This document shows, in pieces, positions 7,413-16,366 of a DNA stretch of 64,000 nucleotides. Each line of letters begins with the position of its first letter. The stretch's first letter is position 1. The notes beneath the pieces were generated by a model. That model saw only the letters and a program-made list of their open reading frames with translations. It made no database searches and was not told the origin of the DNA. The translations under genes were made by a program, and so were the position numbers. The DNA is taken from contig NZ_JAZHOB010000004.1 of assembly GCF_048751585.1 (NCBI RefSeq), forward strand, positions 326,522 through 390,521, read 5' to 3'. This stretch comes from G025836975 sp048751585 (GTDB lineage Bacteria; Pseudomonadota; Gammaproteobacteria; Burkholderiales; Burkholderiaceae_B).

Positions 7413-9038
7413 ATGTCCGCCTTGATCTCACCCATCACCCGGCGGCGAATTGCCGCCTTTTCTTTGGCACTCTTGCCCACCGCCGCCTGGATGGCCGCTG
7501 CCACCTGGGGTAGCCACATGCACTGGCGAGACTGGAACGCCCAAACGTTCTGGCACTTTATGATACTGACGCCGCAGTACCCAGTGCTCTACGGTGCGCT
7601 GGGCATCGGTCTGGTCCTGGCCCTGGTGCTGATTCTGCTTATCGGGCGCACCACCAGAACTGAAGGATTTGAGGGCGCTGCCTATAAGCGCTTTGTACGT
7701 GGCACGCGCACCACTTCTGCAAAAAGCCTAGCTCTCCAGTGCGAAGAAGGTGGCAAACAGCAAATCGACGTGGGGGGCATCCCCATGCCGATCGCCAATG
7801 AAAACCTGCATCTGCTCATCACCGGCGCGACGGGTTCCGGCAAATCGGTGCTGTTGCGCAACATGGCCGCTTCGGTGCTCAGGCGCTCAAGGCACACTAT
7901 GAACAACCGTTTACTCGGCCAAATGCCAGAGCGCAACGATCGGATGATCGTGATCGATCCCAATGGCGACCTACTCAGCAAATTCTGGCAACCCAACGAT
8001 GTGATCCTAAATCCATACGATGCCCGCAGCCAGGGCTGGTCGTTCTTCAATGAGGTTCGCGCCGATTACGACTGGAAGCGGCTAGCCCACTCTATGGTTC
8101 CGATGAGCCAGGACAAGAACGCAGAAGAATGGAATGATTTCGGTCGTCTGCTGCTGCGCGAGACGGCCAAGAAACTGCATCAACTGCAAGGCGACGAAGC
8201 CAGCATCATGGACTTGTTTCGCCTGTGCACCATCGAAGACCCGAAGGTGTTAAAGCAATTTCTGGAAGGCACTCTGGCCGAATCCCTGTTTGTCGGCTCC
8301 AGCGAAGCCAGCAAAGCCTTGTCTTCCGCCCGCTTTGTGCTGTCGAACAAGCTATCGGAACATACAGGCATGAAATCGGGAAAATTCTCTATTCGGGATT
8401 GGCTGGGCAAATCAGACGGCGGAAATTTGTATATCAACTGGCGCGAAGACATGATGAGCTCCATGAAGCCGCTGGTGTCGTCGTGGGCTGACGTGTTCAT
8501 CACGTCGATTCTATCCATGCCCGAAAGCGCCCACCGCCGCTGGTGGCTGTTCATTGATGAGCTTGCTAGCCTAGAAGCTCTGCCTTCACTGGAAGCCGGT
8601 TTAACCAAAGGCCGGAAAAACGGCCTGCGCATCGTGGCAGGGCTGCAGAGCACCTCCCAGTTGGAGCACATCTACGGGCGAACCATGGCCACCACCATCC
8701 GTGCCAGCTTCCGCAACTTGGCTGTGCTCGGTGGCTCCCGCACCGACCCCCAAACGGCGAAAGATATGAGTGAAAGCCTGGGAAAGCACGAGGTCGAGCG
8801 CCCCAAGTACAGCATTAGCCGAAGTGTGGATCATCGAAATACGTCGGATAACATGGATCGGACGACGGAAGACGTGGTAACCGCGGCGCAGATACAGTCG
8901 CTGCCATCGCTGGATGGGTACGTCGCTCTTGCCGGGGACTTTCCAATCGCACGAGTAAGCATGCGGTTGAGAGGCTTTACGAACGCTGCAGCGGCATTCA
9001 ACGAGTTGTCGATAGGACGGAAACGTGCAAAGGCCTAA
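7413..9038 (+). CDS. trwB: Type IV coupling protein, TrwB/TraD/VirD4 family
   Basis: Coupling proteins bring the relaxase-DNA complex to the secretion channel and pump DNA. The 541-residue protein has two N-terminal membrane helices (residues about 12-35 and 52-78), a Walker A motif GATGSGKS at residues 138-145, a Walker B region (RRWWLFIDELASLEALPSLE) and the conserved downstream motif RIVAGLQSTSQLEHIYG. Length and motif spacing match TrwB. It follows the stb-like operon on the same strand, as in MOBF plasmids. A small GTG-started frame overlaps its last codons (9025) and runs into the inserted restriction cassette near 9110; it may be the stub of a gene that was interrupted. Confidence 0.92.
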   Translation: MSALISPITRRRIAAFSLALLPTAAWMAAATWGSHMHWRDWNAQTFWHFMILTPQYPVLYGALGIGLVLALVLILLIGRTTRTEGFEGAAYKRFVRGTRTTSAKSLALQCEEGGKQQIDVGGIPMPIANENLHLLITGATGSGKSVLLRNMAASVLRRSRHTMNNRLLGQMPERNDRMIVIDPNGDLLSKFWQPNDVILNPYDARSQGWSFFNEVRADYDWKRLAHSMVPMSQDKNAEEWNDFGRLLLRETAKKLHQLQGDEASIMDLFRLCTIEDPKVLKQFLEGTLAESLFVGSSEASKALSSARFVLSNKLSEHTGMKSGKFSIRDWLGKSDGGNLYINWREDMMSSMKPLVSSWADVFITSILSMPESAHRRWWLFIDELASLEALPSLEAGLTKGRKNGLRIVAGLQSTSQLEHIYGRTMATTIRASFRNLAVLGGSRTDPQTAKDMSESLGKHEVERPKYSISRSVDHRNTSDNMDRTTEDVVTAAQIQSLPSLDGYVALAGDFPIARVSMRLRGFTNAAAAFNELSIGRKRAKA

Positions 9039-9115
9039 GCTCACCCTGCAGCTCTTCGATTCTCACAGCCAACCTGCATTTGGCCATCTCCTCGAATCAC
9101 AATGGGATGCACATT

Positions 9116-9526
9116 TCATCGTTTCGGCCCAAGGAACTCTCTTAACCGTTGCTCTACCGCCGAAAGATCTTTGGTCTCGCACTCCCACAGCACGAGCACC
9201 GACCAACCCAGCCGCTCCAGTTCGGCGGCATTACGCTCATCTCGTTGCCGGTTTGCAGCGATCTTGGGTATCCAATACTCTTGATTCGACTTTGGCTTTG
9301 ATGCGCGTCCGCATGAATGCGCATGCCAAAAGCAGCCATGCACCATCACGATCTTTCCGTATTTAGGAAGGACAATGTCTGGCTTGCCCGGCAAATCTTT
9401 ACGATGCAGCCGGAACCTGTAACCCAGGGCGTGCAGCAGCGAACGTACAACGACTTCAGGCTTCGTGTCCTTGTGCCGAATGCGACTCATCAGCGCCGAG
9501 CGCTGAGACGGGGTGAACGTGTCCAT
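9116..9526 (-). CDS. vsr: Very-short-patch repair endonuclease (Vsr)
   Basis: Vsr nicks DNA at T:G mismatches left by deamination of 5-methylcytosine at the site of a partner C5-methyltransferase. The 136-residue protein has the family core: TPSQRSALMSRIRHKDTKPE at the N-terminus, the PGKPDIVLPKYGKIVMVHG block with the catalytic Asp, and CFWHAHSC with the metal-binding His/Cys residues. A final VLVLWECETK block completes it. I chose the ATG at 9526 over a TTG two codons upstream. It is divergent from the methyltransferase at 9735 and together with it forms a repair-proof modification pair. Confidence 0.93.
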   Translation of the reverse strand: MDTFTPSQRSALMSRIRHKDTKPEVVVRSLLHALGYRFRLHRKDLPGKPDIVLPKYGKIVMVHGCFWHAHSCGRASKPKSNQEYWIPKIAANRQRDERNAAELERLGWSVLVLWECETKDLSAVEQRLREFLGPKR

Positions 9527-9575
9527 AGGCAACTATATCCTAGCTCGGCTCTCTTGTAAGTAGCGCCCTAGACGT

Positions 9576-9595
9576 ACATGACTTTTATGTCATGT
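9576..9595. promoter_or_regulatory. Perfect inverted repeat between vsr and the methyltransferase
   Basis: ACATGAC and GTCATGT, 7 bp each, are separated by 6 bp (TTTTAT). The element sits in the 208-bp divergent intergenic region, 50 bp before the vsr start. Operator use is inferred from position; the methyltransferase itself carries an N-terminal helix-turn-helix that could read it. Confidence 0.5.
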
Positions 9596-9677
9596 CTCGC
9601 CTGGTACGGGGGGACAGTACCGCTTAAGCTTATGACCGCCCATGTCGTACCACGCCGGGAGAACCATTTTTCCTGTA

Positions 9678-9697
9678 TGATACGGGTTGATACGGGT
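9678..9697 (+). repeat. Tandem 10-bp repeat in the methyltransferase promoter region
   Basis: TGATACGGGT occurs twice without a gap, about 38 bp before the ATG of the methyltransferase. A near-helical-turn tandem repeat in this position could be a protein-binding site for autoregulation. A TATATAAAT stretch follows at about 9710. Confidence 0.45.
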
Positions 9698-9734
9698 TCC
9701 ACCTACCATATATAAATAGACGACGTTCAGAACT

Positions 9735-11006
9735 ATGACCCTTAACGAAGCAGCCAAAGCTATTGGCATTTCTGCGATAACCCTCAAGAGATGGCTTCTC
9801 AGCGGAAAAGTCGAGGACGTTGCTCGTAACCGCAATAACTGGCGCGTATTCTCGGACGCCGATATTGAGCGCATACGAAGATTCGCCCAACAACAGCCAA
9901 GCGAAGAGAAGAGTGGCAGGGCATCCGGCCTTCTCGGAAGCATCCGTTCAACCAGTCCATCGCCGTATTCTGTCGCGTCTTTTTTCGCGGGAATAGGCGG
10001 ATTTGATATCGGCTTCGAAGCGGCGGGGTTTTCCATTTCGATGCACTGCGAAGTCGAACCCTTCTGCCAGTCAATCTTAAAGAAGCATTGGCCGAACACT
10101 CCCCTACATCACGATATTACGAAAATTGAAAGCCATGAAATCCCCTCTTCAGACGTTTGGGTCGGCGGGTTCCCGTGTCAAGACCTCTCTCTTGCTCGAA
10201 TGGGTAAACGCGCAGGACTTAGAGGCAGCAAGTCCGGACTGTTTTATGAGTTTGCTCGACTGGTTGGAGAAGGCAAGCCCAGAGTTATTCTTCTCGAAAA
10301 CGTTGCGGGCTTACTCAGCTCCCACGGAGGAAAAGATTTTGGCATCGTGCTCTCGACGTTGGCAGAGCTCGGGTATTCTGTCGGATGGCGTACTCTTAAC
10401 AGCAAATACTTCGGAGTACCCCAGTCAAGGCAGAGGGTCTACATTGTCGGATGTCGTGAAGACGGGCGCGGTCCCGGAGAAATACTTTTTGAGTCCGAAC
10501 GCGGCGAGGGGGATACTCCGTCGAGCAGACCGAATGGGAAGGAACTTGCGGCCTCATTTCAGGACATCATTGGAGATCCTAGCGGAGAAGGCCCCGTAAT
10601 CCAGGCCCTTGCTTACTGTCTATATGCAACCTCTGCGCGCCACACGGGCACAGACTGGAGCAGAAACTATGTTTGCTATCCGAAAATTGGAGCAGTTCGC
10701 CGACTAATCCCTTCCGAATGCGAAGGCGTAATGGCCTTTCCAAAAGGATGGACGCTGCCATCCCATACAGATCTGAGTGCTGATGACCTAGATTCGGCTC
10801 GCTACCATGCTCTAGGTAACGCTGTAACGCCTCCGGTTGCCGAGTGGCTTGCGCTGCGGATCCGACAATATTTAGAATCCAGGGACGTTCCAGAAGAAGA
10901 TCAACGGTTCATTGCTTCGTTGTACGCTTTTAAGAATGAAGGATTCGGCCAGTTGGCTCTTGAGCTGGGTAGTAGCGAAGCAGAAATGTCGCCTTCAATG
11001 GCGTAG
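9735..11006 (+). CDS. C5-cytosine DNA methyltransferase with an N-terminal MerR/excisionase-like DNA-binding domain
   Basis: The 423-residue enzyme methylates C5 of cytosine in a restriction-modification system. Residues 1-55 form a helix-turn-helix of the MerR/excisionase type (MTLNEAAKAIGISAITLKRW followed by an NRNNWRVFSDADIERIRRFA wing). The catalytic part has motif I (FAGIGGFDIGFEAAG), motif IV with the catalytic Cys at about 148 (GGFPCQDLS), motif VI (ENVAGLL), motif VIII (QSRQRVYIVG) and motif X (HALGNAVTPPVAEWLA). The 3' end overlaps the convergent HNH gene by 106 bp. Vsr is divergent at the other side. The added HTH domain is found in some self-regulating type II methyltransferases and fits the repeats upstream. 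Target specificity cannot be read from sequence. Confidence 0.92.
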   Translation: MTLNEAAKAIGISAITLKRWLLSGKVEDVARNRNNWRVFSDADIERIRRFAQQQPSEEKSGRASGLLGSIRSTSPSPYSVASFFAGIGGFDIGFEAAGFSISMHCEVEPFCQSILKKHWPNTPLHHDITKIESHEIPSSDVWVGGFPCQDLSLARMGKRAGLRGSKSGLFYEFARLVGEGKPRVILLENVAGLLSSHGGKDFGIVLSTLAELGYSVGWRTLNSKYFGVPQSRQRVYIVGCREDGRGPGEILFESERGEGDTPSSRPNGKELAASFQDIIGDPSGEGPVIQALAYCLYATSARHTGTDWSRNYVCYPKIGAVRRLIPSECEGVMAFPKGWTLPSHTDLSADDLDSARYHALGNAVTPPVAEWLALRIRQYLESRDVPEEDQRFIASLYAFKNEGFGQLALELGSSEAEMSPSMA

Positions 11007-12226
11007 AAAGGCGCTAAGTCGATTAACCCTTTAGATTCAGCTTCTTTCGCCCTCTCCGATACTGACAGCCTGTAATTTGAAGCCGCGCCGTTGAAGTCGA
11101 GCTTGACGATTCCGTTATCAAAAGCCCAATGACAAAGCTTACTCAGGCATAGACCGTTGCTGACCTGATTCAGATCATATTCAGCCCATGGGAGTATATG
11201 GGCTGCATCGACCCCCGCCGGCCCCGTCAAGTCTGTTTTAGGCAGGCGAAACCCGGTGAAAAGGCAAGTGTTTCGATAGTTTATTTTTACTTCTCTGCTG
11301 AATCTCGCTCCGCCCGAACCCCGCTCTGCCAGCAGCCTCCACGATTTGACGCGGTTGCGCGCAGCCTCCATCAAATCTTCAAGATTCTCTTCGCCGAGGC
11401 CCATCACTTCTTCGGTTTCAGTGGCGTGAATGCCCATCCACATAAACCCATCCAAATTCGGTAGTTCAAGAGCCCGTGCGGCATAACGCAGAGGATCGTC
11501 CTGTTCTACGTTCATCAGCCGCAGCTCTTCACAGGCCGTCAGTATTCCTCTCACATTGACCGAGCGGAAAGCCACTCTATGCCGCCTAAGCGTTTCCGCC
11601 ACCGCGCTCTGATCGTTTAATGCCCCTTCCCATGCCTGCATAACCATCTTGAAGCGCTCAATAACGTCCAGTCGGACATAGTCCGATGATGAGTTCGACA
11701 AGATCAGTTGGGTTGGACTGATCACCAGCTCATGATCTGAAAACTCGACTATGTCAAATAAGATAGAAAAAACAGAGAAATTATCTTTAAATAACTGGAG
11801 CTTTCCTGCCGGCGTAGCTCCTATTTCTCTCTTCGGTTTAGGAAGCAGCAACAACGCCGACAGTATCAGATAAATATGTTTATCTTCATGAGCGTCGGCC
11901 AGCCTTATCCGGGGCTTCCCCTGACTATGGCGAATGAAGTTATTTGTGTGAAGCCTAAAGCCGGGAATAATTTCTAGGGTGATCTGGCGGTTGAGGACAT
12001 CATGGACTCTTATGTTCTCATGGCTACCCGCCGCCTCATATTCCCCTCTCCCGCCGCTCGTTCTTAACGCGATTCGCACTGCGTCTCCTCTATCTGGATG
12101 CCTGTATAAGTAAGAGTTTACGACACAAGCCGGTAGCAATAGAGCGTCTGCTCTATCGGTCGCGGACTCGCTGAACCATGCCGCAGAGCCTCCAGCGTCC
12201 GGCATATATCCGAAGCCACCAACCAC
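10901..12226 (-). CDS. HNH endonuclease, likely restriction partner of the C5-methyltransferase
   Basis: The frame encodes up to 441 residues. An HNH-type motif lies near the C-terminus: NTCLFTGFRL at about 319, then GVDAAHILPWAEYD with the catalytic His around 343, SNGLCLSKLCHWAFDNG with the Asn and final His. No Walker or methylase motifs are seen. The gene converges on the methyltransferase and overlaps its 3' end, so restriction and modification genes are locked together. The start is uncertain: the longest frame begins at 12226, an ATG lies at 12205, and a GTG at 12079 has the best ribosome site (AGGAG five bases before it). A type II restriction enzyme is the best reading; a methyl-directed nuclease is possible. 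Confidence 0.8.
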   Translation of the reverse strand: MVGGFGYMPDAGGSAAWFSESATDRADALLLPACVVNSYLYRHPDRGDAVRIALRTSGGRGEYEAAGSHENIRVHDVLNRQITLEIIPGFRLHTNNFIRHSQGKPRIRLADAHEDKHIYLILSALLLLPKPKREIGATPAGKLQLFKDNFSVFSILFDIVEFSDHELVISPTQLILSNSSSDYVRLDVIERFKMVMQAWEGALNDQSAVAETLRRHRVAFRSVNVRGILTACEELRLMNVEQDDPLRYAARALELPNLDGFMWMGIHATETEEVMGLGEENLEDLMEAARNRVKSWRLLAERGSGGARFSREVKINYRNTCLFTGFRLPKTDLTGPAGVDAAHILPWAEYDLNQVSNGLCLSKLCHWAFDNGIVKLDFNGAASNYRLSVSERAKEAESKGLIDLAPFYAIEGDISASLLPSSRANWPNPSFLKAYNEAMNR

Positions 12227-12279
12227 GCGCGAAGTCTGCTGGTGACTTTCTCGCCTCCTCCCTCTCTTCCGGAGCCCTC

Positions 12280-15177
12280 ATGATCTCGCACAGCCAGATC
12301 TATCGCGCCCACGCGTCTCTCGCCACCCATTATTACGCTGACCAAGCCGATGATTACTACAGCCGTGACGGCAGCGCCGCCACTTGGCAAGGGGAAGGAG
12401 CCCGACGTCTTGATGCAGTCGGTGAAATCGATTCCGCACGCTTCAAAGCCATGCTGCAGGGCGACTTTGGCCGTGGCATCGCAGCGGGCCGGTCGATCCG
12501 CAAGGATGCGAAGGCCCGTGCCGCGCTCGATCTGACGTTCGGTGCGCCCAAAAGCATCACCTTGCAGGCCTTGATCGGTGGCGACGAACGCCTGATTCAC
12601 GCCAACGATAAAGCGGTCGCCTCGGCTCTCGCCTATGTCGAACAGCACCTAACCATGGGCCGTCACAAGCAAAACGGTAAGTCGCGGTTGGAACACACCA
12701 GCAATCTCGTCATTGCCAAGTTCCGCCACGAAACCGCACGCCCTACCGAAGGCGCAGCCCCCGACCCTCACCTGCACGTCCACGCCCTCCTGATGAATCT
12801 GACCCAGCGGGCCGACGGCAGTTGGGTGGCGTTGTCCAATGAAGAAATCTTCAAACTGCTGCGCGTGACAGACTCTATCTACCAGGCGGAACTGGAACGC
12901 AATGTCCGTGCGCTGGGGTACGCGGTTCGCCATGAAAAAAACCATATCGAACTAGCCCACATCAGCCGCGAGCAGATCGAGTTTTTCAGTAAACGCAGTG
13001 CCGGCATCACGGCTGAACTGTCTGCACGCGGCACCTGTCGGGAAGAAGCCCCTCACGCCCTGCGCCAAGGCATCACTTTGGCCCACCGCAAAGAGAAGGC
13101 TCAAGAACTCAGCCGCACGGAACTGCATCGACAATGGCGTGATGCCGCTGCAGGAATCGGGATGCAGTTTGACCACGCATGGCAACAAGGGGATATCCAG
13201 CCGACAAAGGAATTGGAGCATCGGTCCGACCTAGTGGCGCAGGCCTCACTGAACTGGGCGATCCAACATCTGTCTGAAAGGGAATCTGTCATGCCTCTGG
13301 CGGATTTGCTGCAAAACGCCGTTCGCCATGCCGGTGGCTATACGGATATTGCGGCCACTCAGACAGCGATCCAGAGCCATGTAGATTCCGGCACCCTGAT
13401 CCGGGAAGCGCCGCACTACCGGAGCGCCCAGGACATGCAGGCCTCTCCCATGACGCGCGAAGACTGGGCCACAGAAGTCATACGCCTGCGCAGCTTGCCC
13501 CGGGACACCGCTCTGCAGCTGGTTGACCAAGCCATTGCCGAAGGACGTCTGGTGATGGAAAGTCCACGCTATGCAACGCGGAAGTCCTTTGAGGCTGAGT
13601 CCAGAATACTCGCCGCCGAACGAGCCGGCCGCGGTGCCTGGCACGCCACCATTTCCGACGCCAGCGCCGAAAGCAATTTGGACACGCGCTTGACACCGGG
13701 ACAGCGCGAGGCCGTCATGTTGATCGCAACCGACTCCGATCAGATCACCGGTATCCAAGGTCTGGCTGGTACTGGCAAATCTTTCGCTCTGCAAAACACT
13801 CAAATGATCCTACAGCGCCAGGGACACACCATGGCAGCCCTGGCTCCTTACGGGAACATGGTTCGCAATCTGCGCGAAGATGGCATACCGGTCAACACGA
13901 TTGCATCGGTACTTTCTGCGTCTGACAAACGCCCCTTCATCGACACCCTAGGGCCAAAAACCATCGTAGTGATCGACGAGGCCGGGGTCGTGCCCGTGCG
14001 GCAGATGGACAAGCTGCTGGCACTCATTCAACCAACAGGCGCTAAAGTGGTCTTGCTGGGCGACACCGCCCAGACGAAGGCCATCGAGGCAGGCCGCGCG
14101 TTTGCCATGCTGCAGGAAAACGGCATGAAAACCGTATTGATGGCAGACATCCAGCGACAACGCTCTGAACGGCTCCGCCAAGCAGTGCAGCTGGCCGCCG
14201 ACGGCCAAGCCAGCCGATCTCTACCGCTCCTAGATCAGGTGCTTAGCATCCCGGATCAATTCACTACTGACGAGCATGGCTACAAAAGCCGGGACAGTTC
14301 CGCACGATATGAAGCCATTGCCCAAGCCTATACGCGGCTTTCAGCGGCCGACCAAGCGGGCACCATCGTGGTGACTGGAACCAACGCGTCTCGGGTAGCC
14401 ATCAATGAACGGATCCACGCCCTGCTCGGTCTGGAAGGAAAAGGGCGGCGATGCCAACTGCTGACTCGACATGACACCACTCGCGCAGAACGCAGCGTTG
14501 CGCGGTATTACACCGTGGGAGACATCGTCGTGCCAGAAAGGGACTATCAGTGCGGGCTGAAACGCGGCGAAATGTATCGCGTAACCGGCAGTACACGCCA
14601 TGATCGCCTTACCGTCGAATCGATCCAGTCCGACCAGTCGCCTACTCAAGCCATGGAAATCATTCCCAAAACCATGTCCAAGCTATCCGTCTACCACCTG
14701 AGCCGAGCAGAGCTGTCTGTCGGCGACCAAGTCCGCATTACACGCAATGATGCCCATAATGACTTGGTCAACGGCCAACTGGCGAAGGTCGCGGCGATTG
14801 ATACAAGCAGCGTCACCATCGAAACCAACGGTCGCCGCGTGCAGCTGTCCACAGATCGACCGCTTAACATGGACTATGCCTACACTGCCACCGCGCATAG
14901 CGCCCAAGGGCTGACCTGCGACCGGGTGCTTTACAACGCCGAAAGTTTCAGCCGCACGACCGCCCAGGACACCTACTATGTCAGCATCTCACGCGAACGG
15001 CACGAGGTTGTTGTATTTACTGACGATGCCAAGAACTTGCCTGAAAGGGTGGATCGACTGACGTACAAAGGGTTGGCGCATGACCTGCAGCCGATGGTAT
15101 CTAAGCATCTGGGACATGGTCAGAACGAACTGGGGCCGCTTCCGCAACGTGTGGAATCCGGGCTGGAACTAGGATGA
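12280..15177 (+). CDS. trwC: MOBF conjugative relaxase-helicase (TrwC/TraI family)
   Basis: The relaxase nicks oriT, stays covalently bound to the 5' end and unwinds the plasmid. The 965-residue protein has an N-terminal TrwC relaxase domain with candidate nicking tyrosines in ATHYYADQADDYY, LDLTFGAPKSITLQAL, and the three-histidine HUH metal site HLHVH at residues 164-168. The C-terminal RecD-like helicase has Walker A GLAGTGKS at about 494-501, VVIDEAGVVPV, and TAHSAQGLTCDRVLY (motifs V/VI). I chose the ATG at 12280 (ISHSQIYRAHASL), which matches TrwC-like N-termini; a frame from 12178 adds 34 residues that overlap the HNH gene region. In MOBF plasmids it normally follows the coupling protein directly; here a restriction cassette intervenes. 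Confidence 0.95.
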   Translation: MISHSQIYRAHASLATHYYADQADDYYSRDGSAATWQGEGARRLDAVGEIDSARFKAMLQGDFGRGIAAGRSIRKDAKARAALDLTFGAPKSITLQALIGGDERLIHANDKAVASALAYVEQHLTMGRHKQNGKSRLEHTSNLVIAKFRHETARPTEGAAPDPHLHVHALLMNLTQRADGSWVALSNEEIFKLLRVTDSIYQAELERNVRALGYAVRHEKNHIELAHISREQIEFFSKRSAGITAELSARGTCREEAPHALRQGITLAHRKEKAQELSRTELHRQWRDAAAGIGMQFDHAWQQGDIQPTKELEHRSDLVAQASLNWAIQHLSERESVMPLADLLQNAVRHAGGYTDIAATQTAIQSHVDSGTLIREAPHYRSAQDMQASPMTREDWATEVIRLRSLPRDTALQLVDQAIAEGRLVMESPRYATRKSFEAESRILAAERAGRGAWHATISDASAESNLDTRLTPGQREAVMLIATDSDQITGIQGLAGTGKSFALQNTQMILQRQGHTMAALAPYGNMVRNLREDGIPVNTIASVLSASDKRPFIDTLGPKTIVVIDEAGVVPVRQMDKLLALIQPTGAKVVLLGDTAQTKAIEAGRAFAMLQENGMKTVLMADIQRQRSERLRQAVQLAADGQASRSLPLLDQVLSIPDQFTTDEHGYKSRDSSARYEAIAQAYTRLSAADQAGTIVVTGTNASRVAINERIHALLGLEGKGRRCQLLTRHDTTRAERSVARYYTVGDIVVPERDYQCGLKRGEMYRVTGSTRHDRLTVESIQSDQSPTQAMEIIPKTMSKLSVYHLSRAELSVGDQVRITRNDAHNDLVNGQLAKVAAIDTSSVTIETNGRRVQLSTDRPLNMDYAYTATAHSAQGLTCDRVLYNAESFSRTTAQDTYYVSISRERHEVVVFTDDAKNLPERVDRLTYKGLAHDLQPMVSKHLGHGQNELGPLPQRVESGLELG

Positions 15178-15667
15178 CTCCCGTATTGGTAGTCGCATTG
15201 CAGGAACCCTGTATGTCCATTGCTGCTTGTTTGCAGTCCGCGCGCAATTTCCATGCTGTCTGCACGCAGTCAAAGCACAGATGGAAAGCAGCTCGCATGT
15301 AGTCATCGTGTTGAGGGCGCATAGCGGCCACACCGTCTACACATCACGAGGCCACGGTTGTGGCCAGATGTCTTTCCAATAAATCAATCTCTTGCGCATC
15401 TTTGTTGCCCTGTATGTCCTACACCAAGGCAAACGTCCGTTTGGTCGCAAGCAGTTGAAAAGCAAGCAGTTTCCTTACCCCGCACGGGGTGCGTCTTGTG
15501 TGGCGCTTTTAAGGCCACAAATGAGCGAAAGCGAATTTGGGGTTTTGAAAGTGCCAGCCAGGTCGAAGAGCTGGCAACGTCTCATGACAGGGGCCCATCA
15601 AAGATGGGAATAGCTACTAGCCATAATCCATTCGATGTATGGGAATACGATTCTGTCACAATAAAGT
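15178..15667. other. Gene-free, inverted-repeat-rich gap; candidate origin of transfer
   Basis: No supportable gene is present. Inverted repeats cluster at 15481-15493 (CGCAC-GGG-GTGCG), at about 15498-15518 (TGTGGC ... GCCACA around GCTTTTAAG), and around 15550-15575 (GCCAGC ... GCTGGC). The TGTGGCGCTTTT stretch resembles the F-type nic context TGTGGTGCTTTT. The gap lies between the relaxase gene and leading-region-type genes (SRAP, SSB, RadC), where oriT is expected. In R388 itself oriT is on the other side of trwA, so this position is an inference from leading-region content. Confidence 0.45.
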
Positions 15668-16366
15668 ATGTGCAATCGATATGTCACACCGAGCCAAGCT
15701 GAGATCGAGAGGTTTTGGCATATTGGTAACCGAAACCAACCTCAATGGTGGGAAGCTGCCATCCACCCGCGCGCCGTCGGCCCGTTTATTCGAGCACACG
15801 GAAGCGGGCGCGAGCTGGTGACCGGCCAGTGGGCGCTCATTCCTCACTTTGCCAAGATGGCGAAGCTGCCGTATCAAACGAATAACGCTCGTTCAGAGGA
15901 ATTATCCAGCAAGGCAAGCTATCGCCAACCCTGGCAGCGTGGCCAGCGCTGTATCATTCCGGCGCTGTCTTTCGACGAGCCTTGCTGGGAAACTGGCCGC
16001 AACGTATGGTGGCAATTCCGGCGATCAGATGGTGCCCCGTGGGGCTTGGCCGGGCTGTGGAATACCTGGACTGATCCGGCAACGGGCGAAGTCGTAGAAA
16101 GCTACACCATGCTCACGATCAACGCCGACACACACCCGTTGATGCGTCGCATGCACAAGCCTGACCCAAGGAAGCCTGGCAGTGCCCAAGGCAAACGCTC
16201 AGTCATTCCAATTGAAGTGGATGACGCGGATTGCTGGCTGTCCGGCTCGACTGATGAAGCTAGCAGCCTTCTGCGCTTGGCACCAGAGCATACTTTCGAT
16301 GCCGCGCCTTTACGGGCAGCATCGCAGGCCGGTGCCAGCGCCACCACACAGCAGCCGCTGTGGTAG
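15668..16366 (+). CDS. SRAP-domain protein (YedK/HMCES family)
   Basis: SRAP proteins crosslink through Cys2 to abasic sites in single-stranded DNA and protect them. The 232-residue protein begins MCNRYVTPSQAEIERF, so Met removal exposes Cys2. It has the family Asn/Glu block NARSEELSSKASYRQPW, RCIIPALSFDEPCW, and the active-site His in ADTHPLMRRMH. The C-terminal tail is low in complexity. It is the first gene after the putative oriT, on the strand opposite to ssb and radC. SRAP genes are frequent in the leading region of conjugative elements, where the incoming DNA is single-stranded. The ribosome site is weak. Confidence 0.9.
   Translation: MCNRYVTPSQAEIERFWHIGNRNQPQWWEAAIHPRAVGPFIRAHGSGRELVTGQWALIPHFAKMAKLPYQTNNARSEELSSKASYRQPWQRGQRCIIPALSFDEPCWETGRNVWWQFRRSDGAPWGLAGLWNTWTDPATGEVVESYTMLTINADTHPLMRRMHKPDPRKPGSAQGKRSVIPIEVDDADCWLSGSTDEASSLLRLAPEHTFDAAPLRAASQAGASATTQQPLW

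Noticed and set aside
12178..12279. 34-residue N-terminal extension of the relaxase
   Set aside because: The residues are unlike MOBF relaxases, which begin near ISHSQIYRAHASL, and the stretch overlaps the HNH gene on the other strand.
15358..15702. Plus-strand frames in the relaxase-SRAP gap
   Set aside because: No ribosome sites, no family resemblance, and the region is dominated by inverted repeats.
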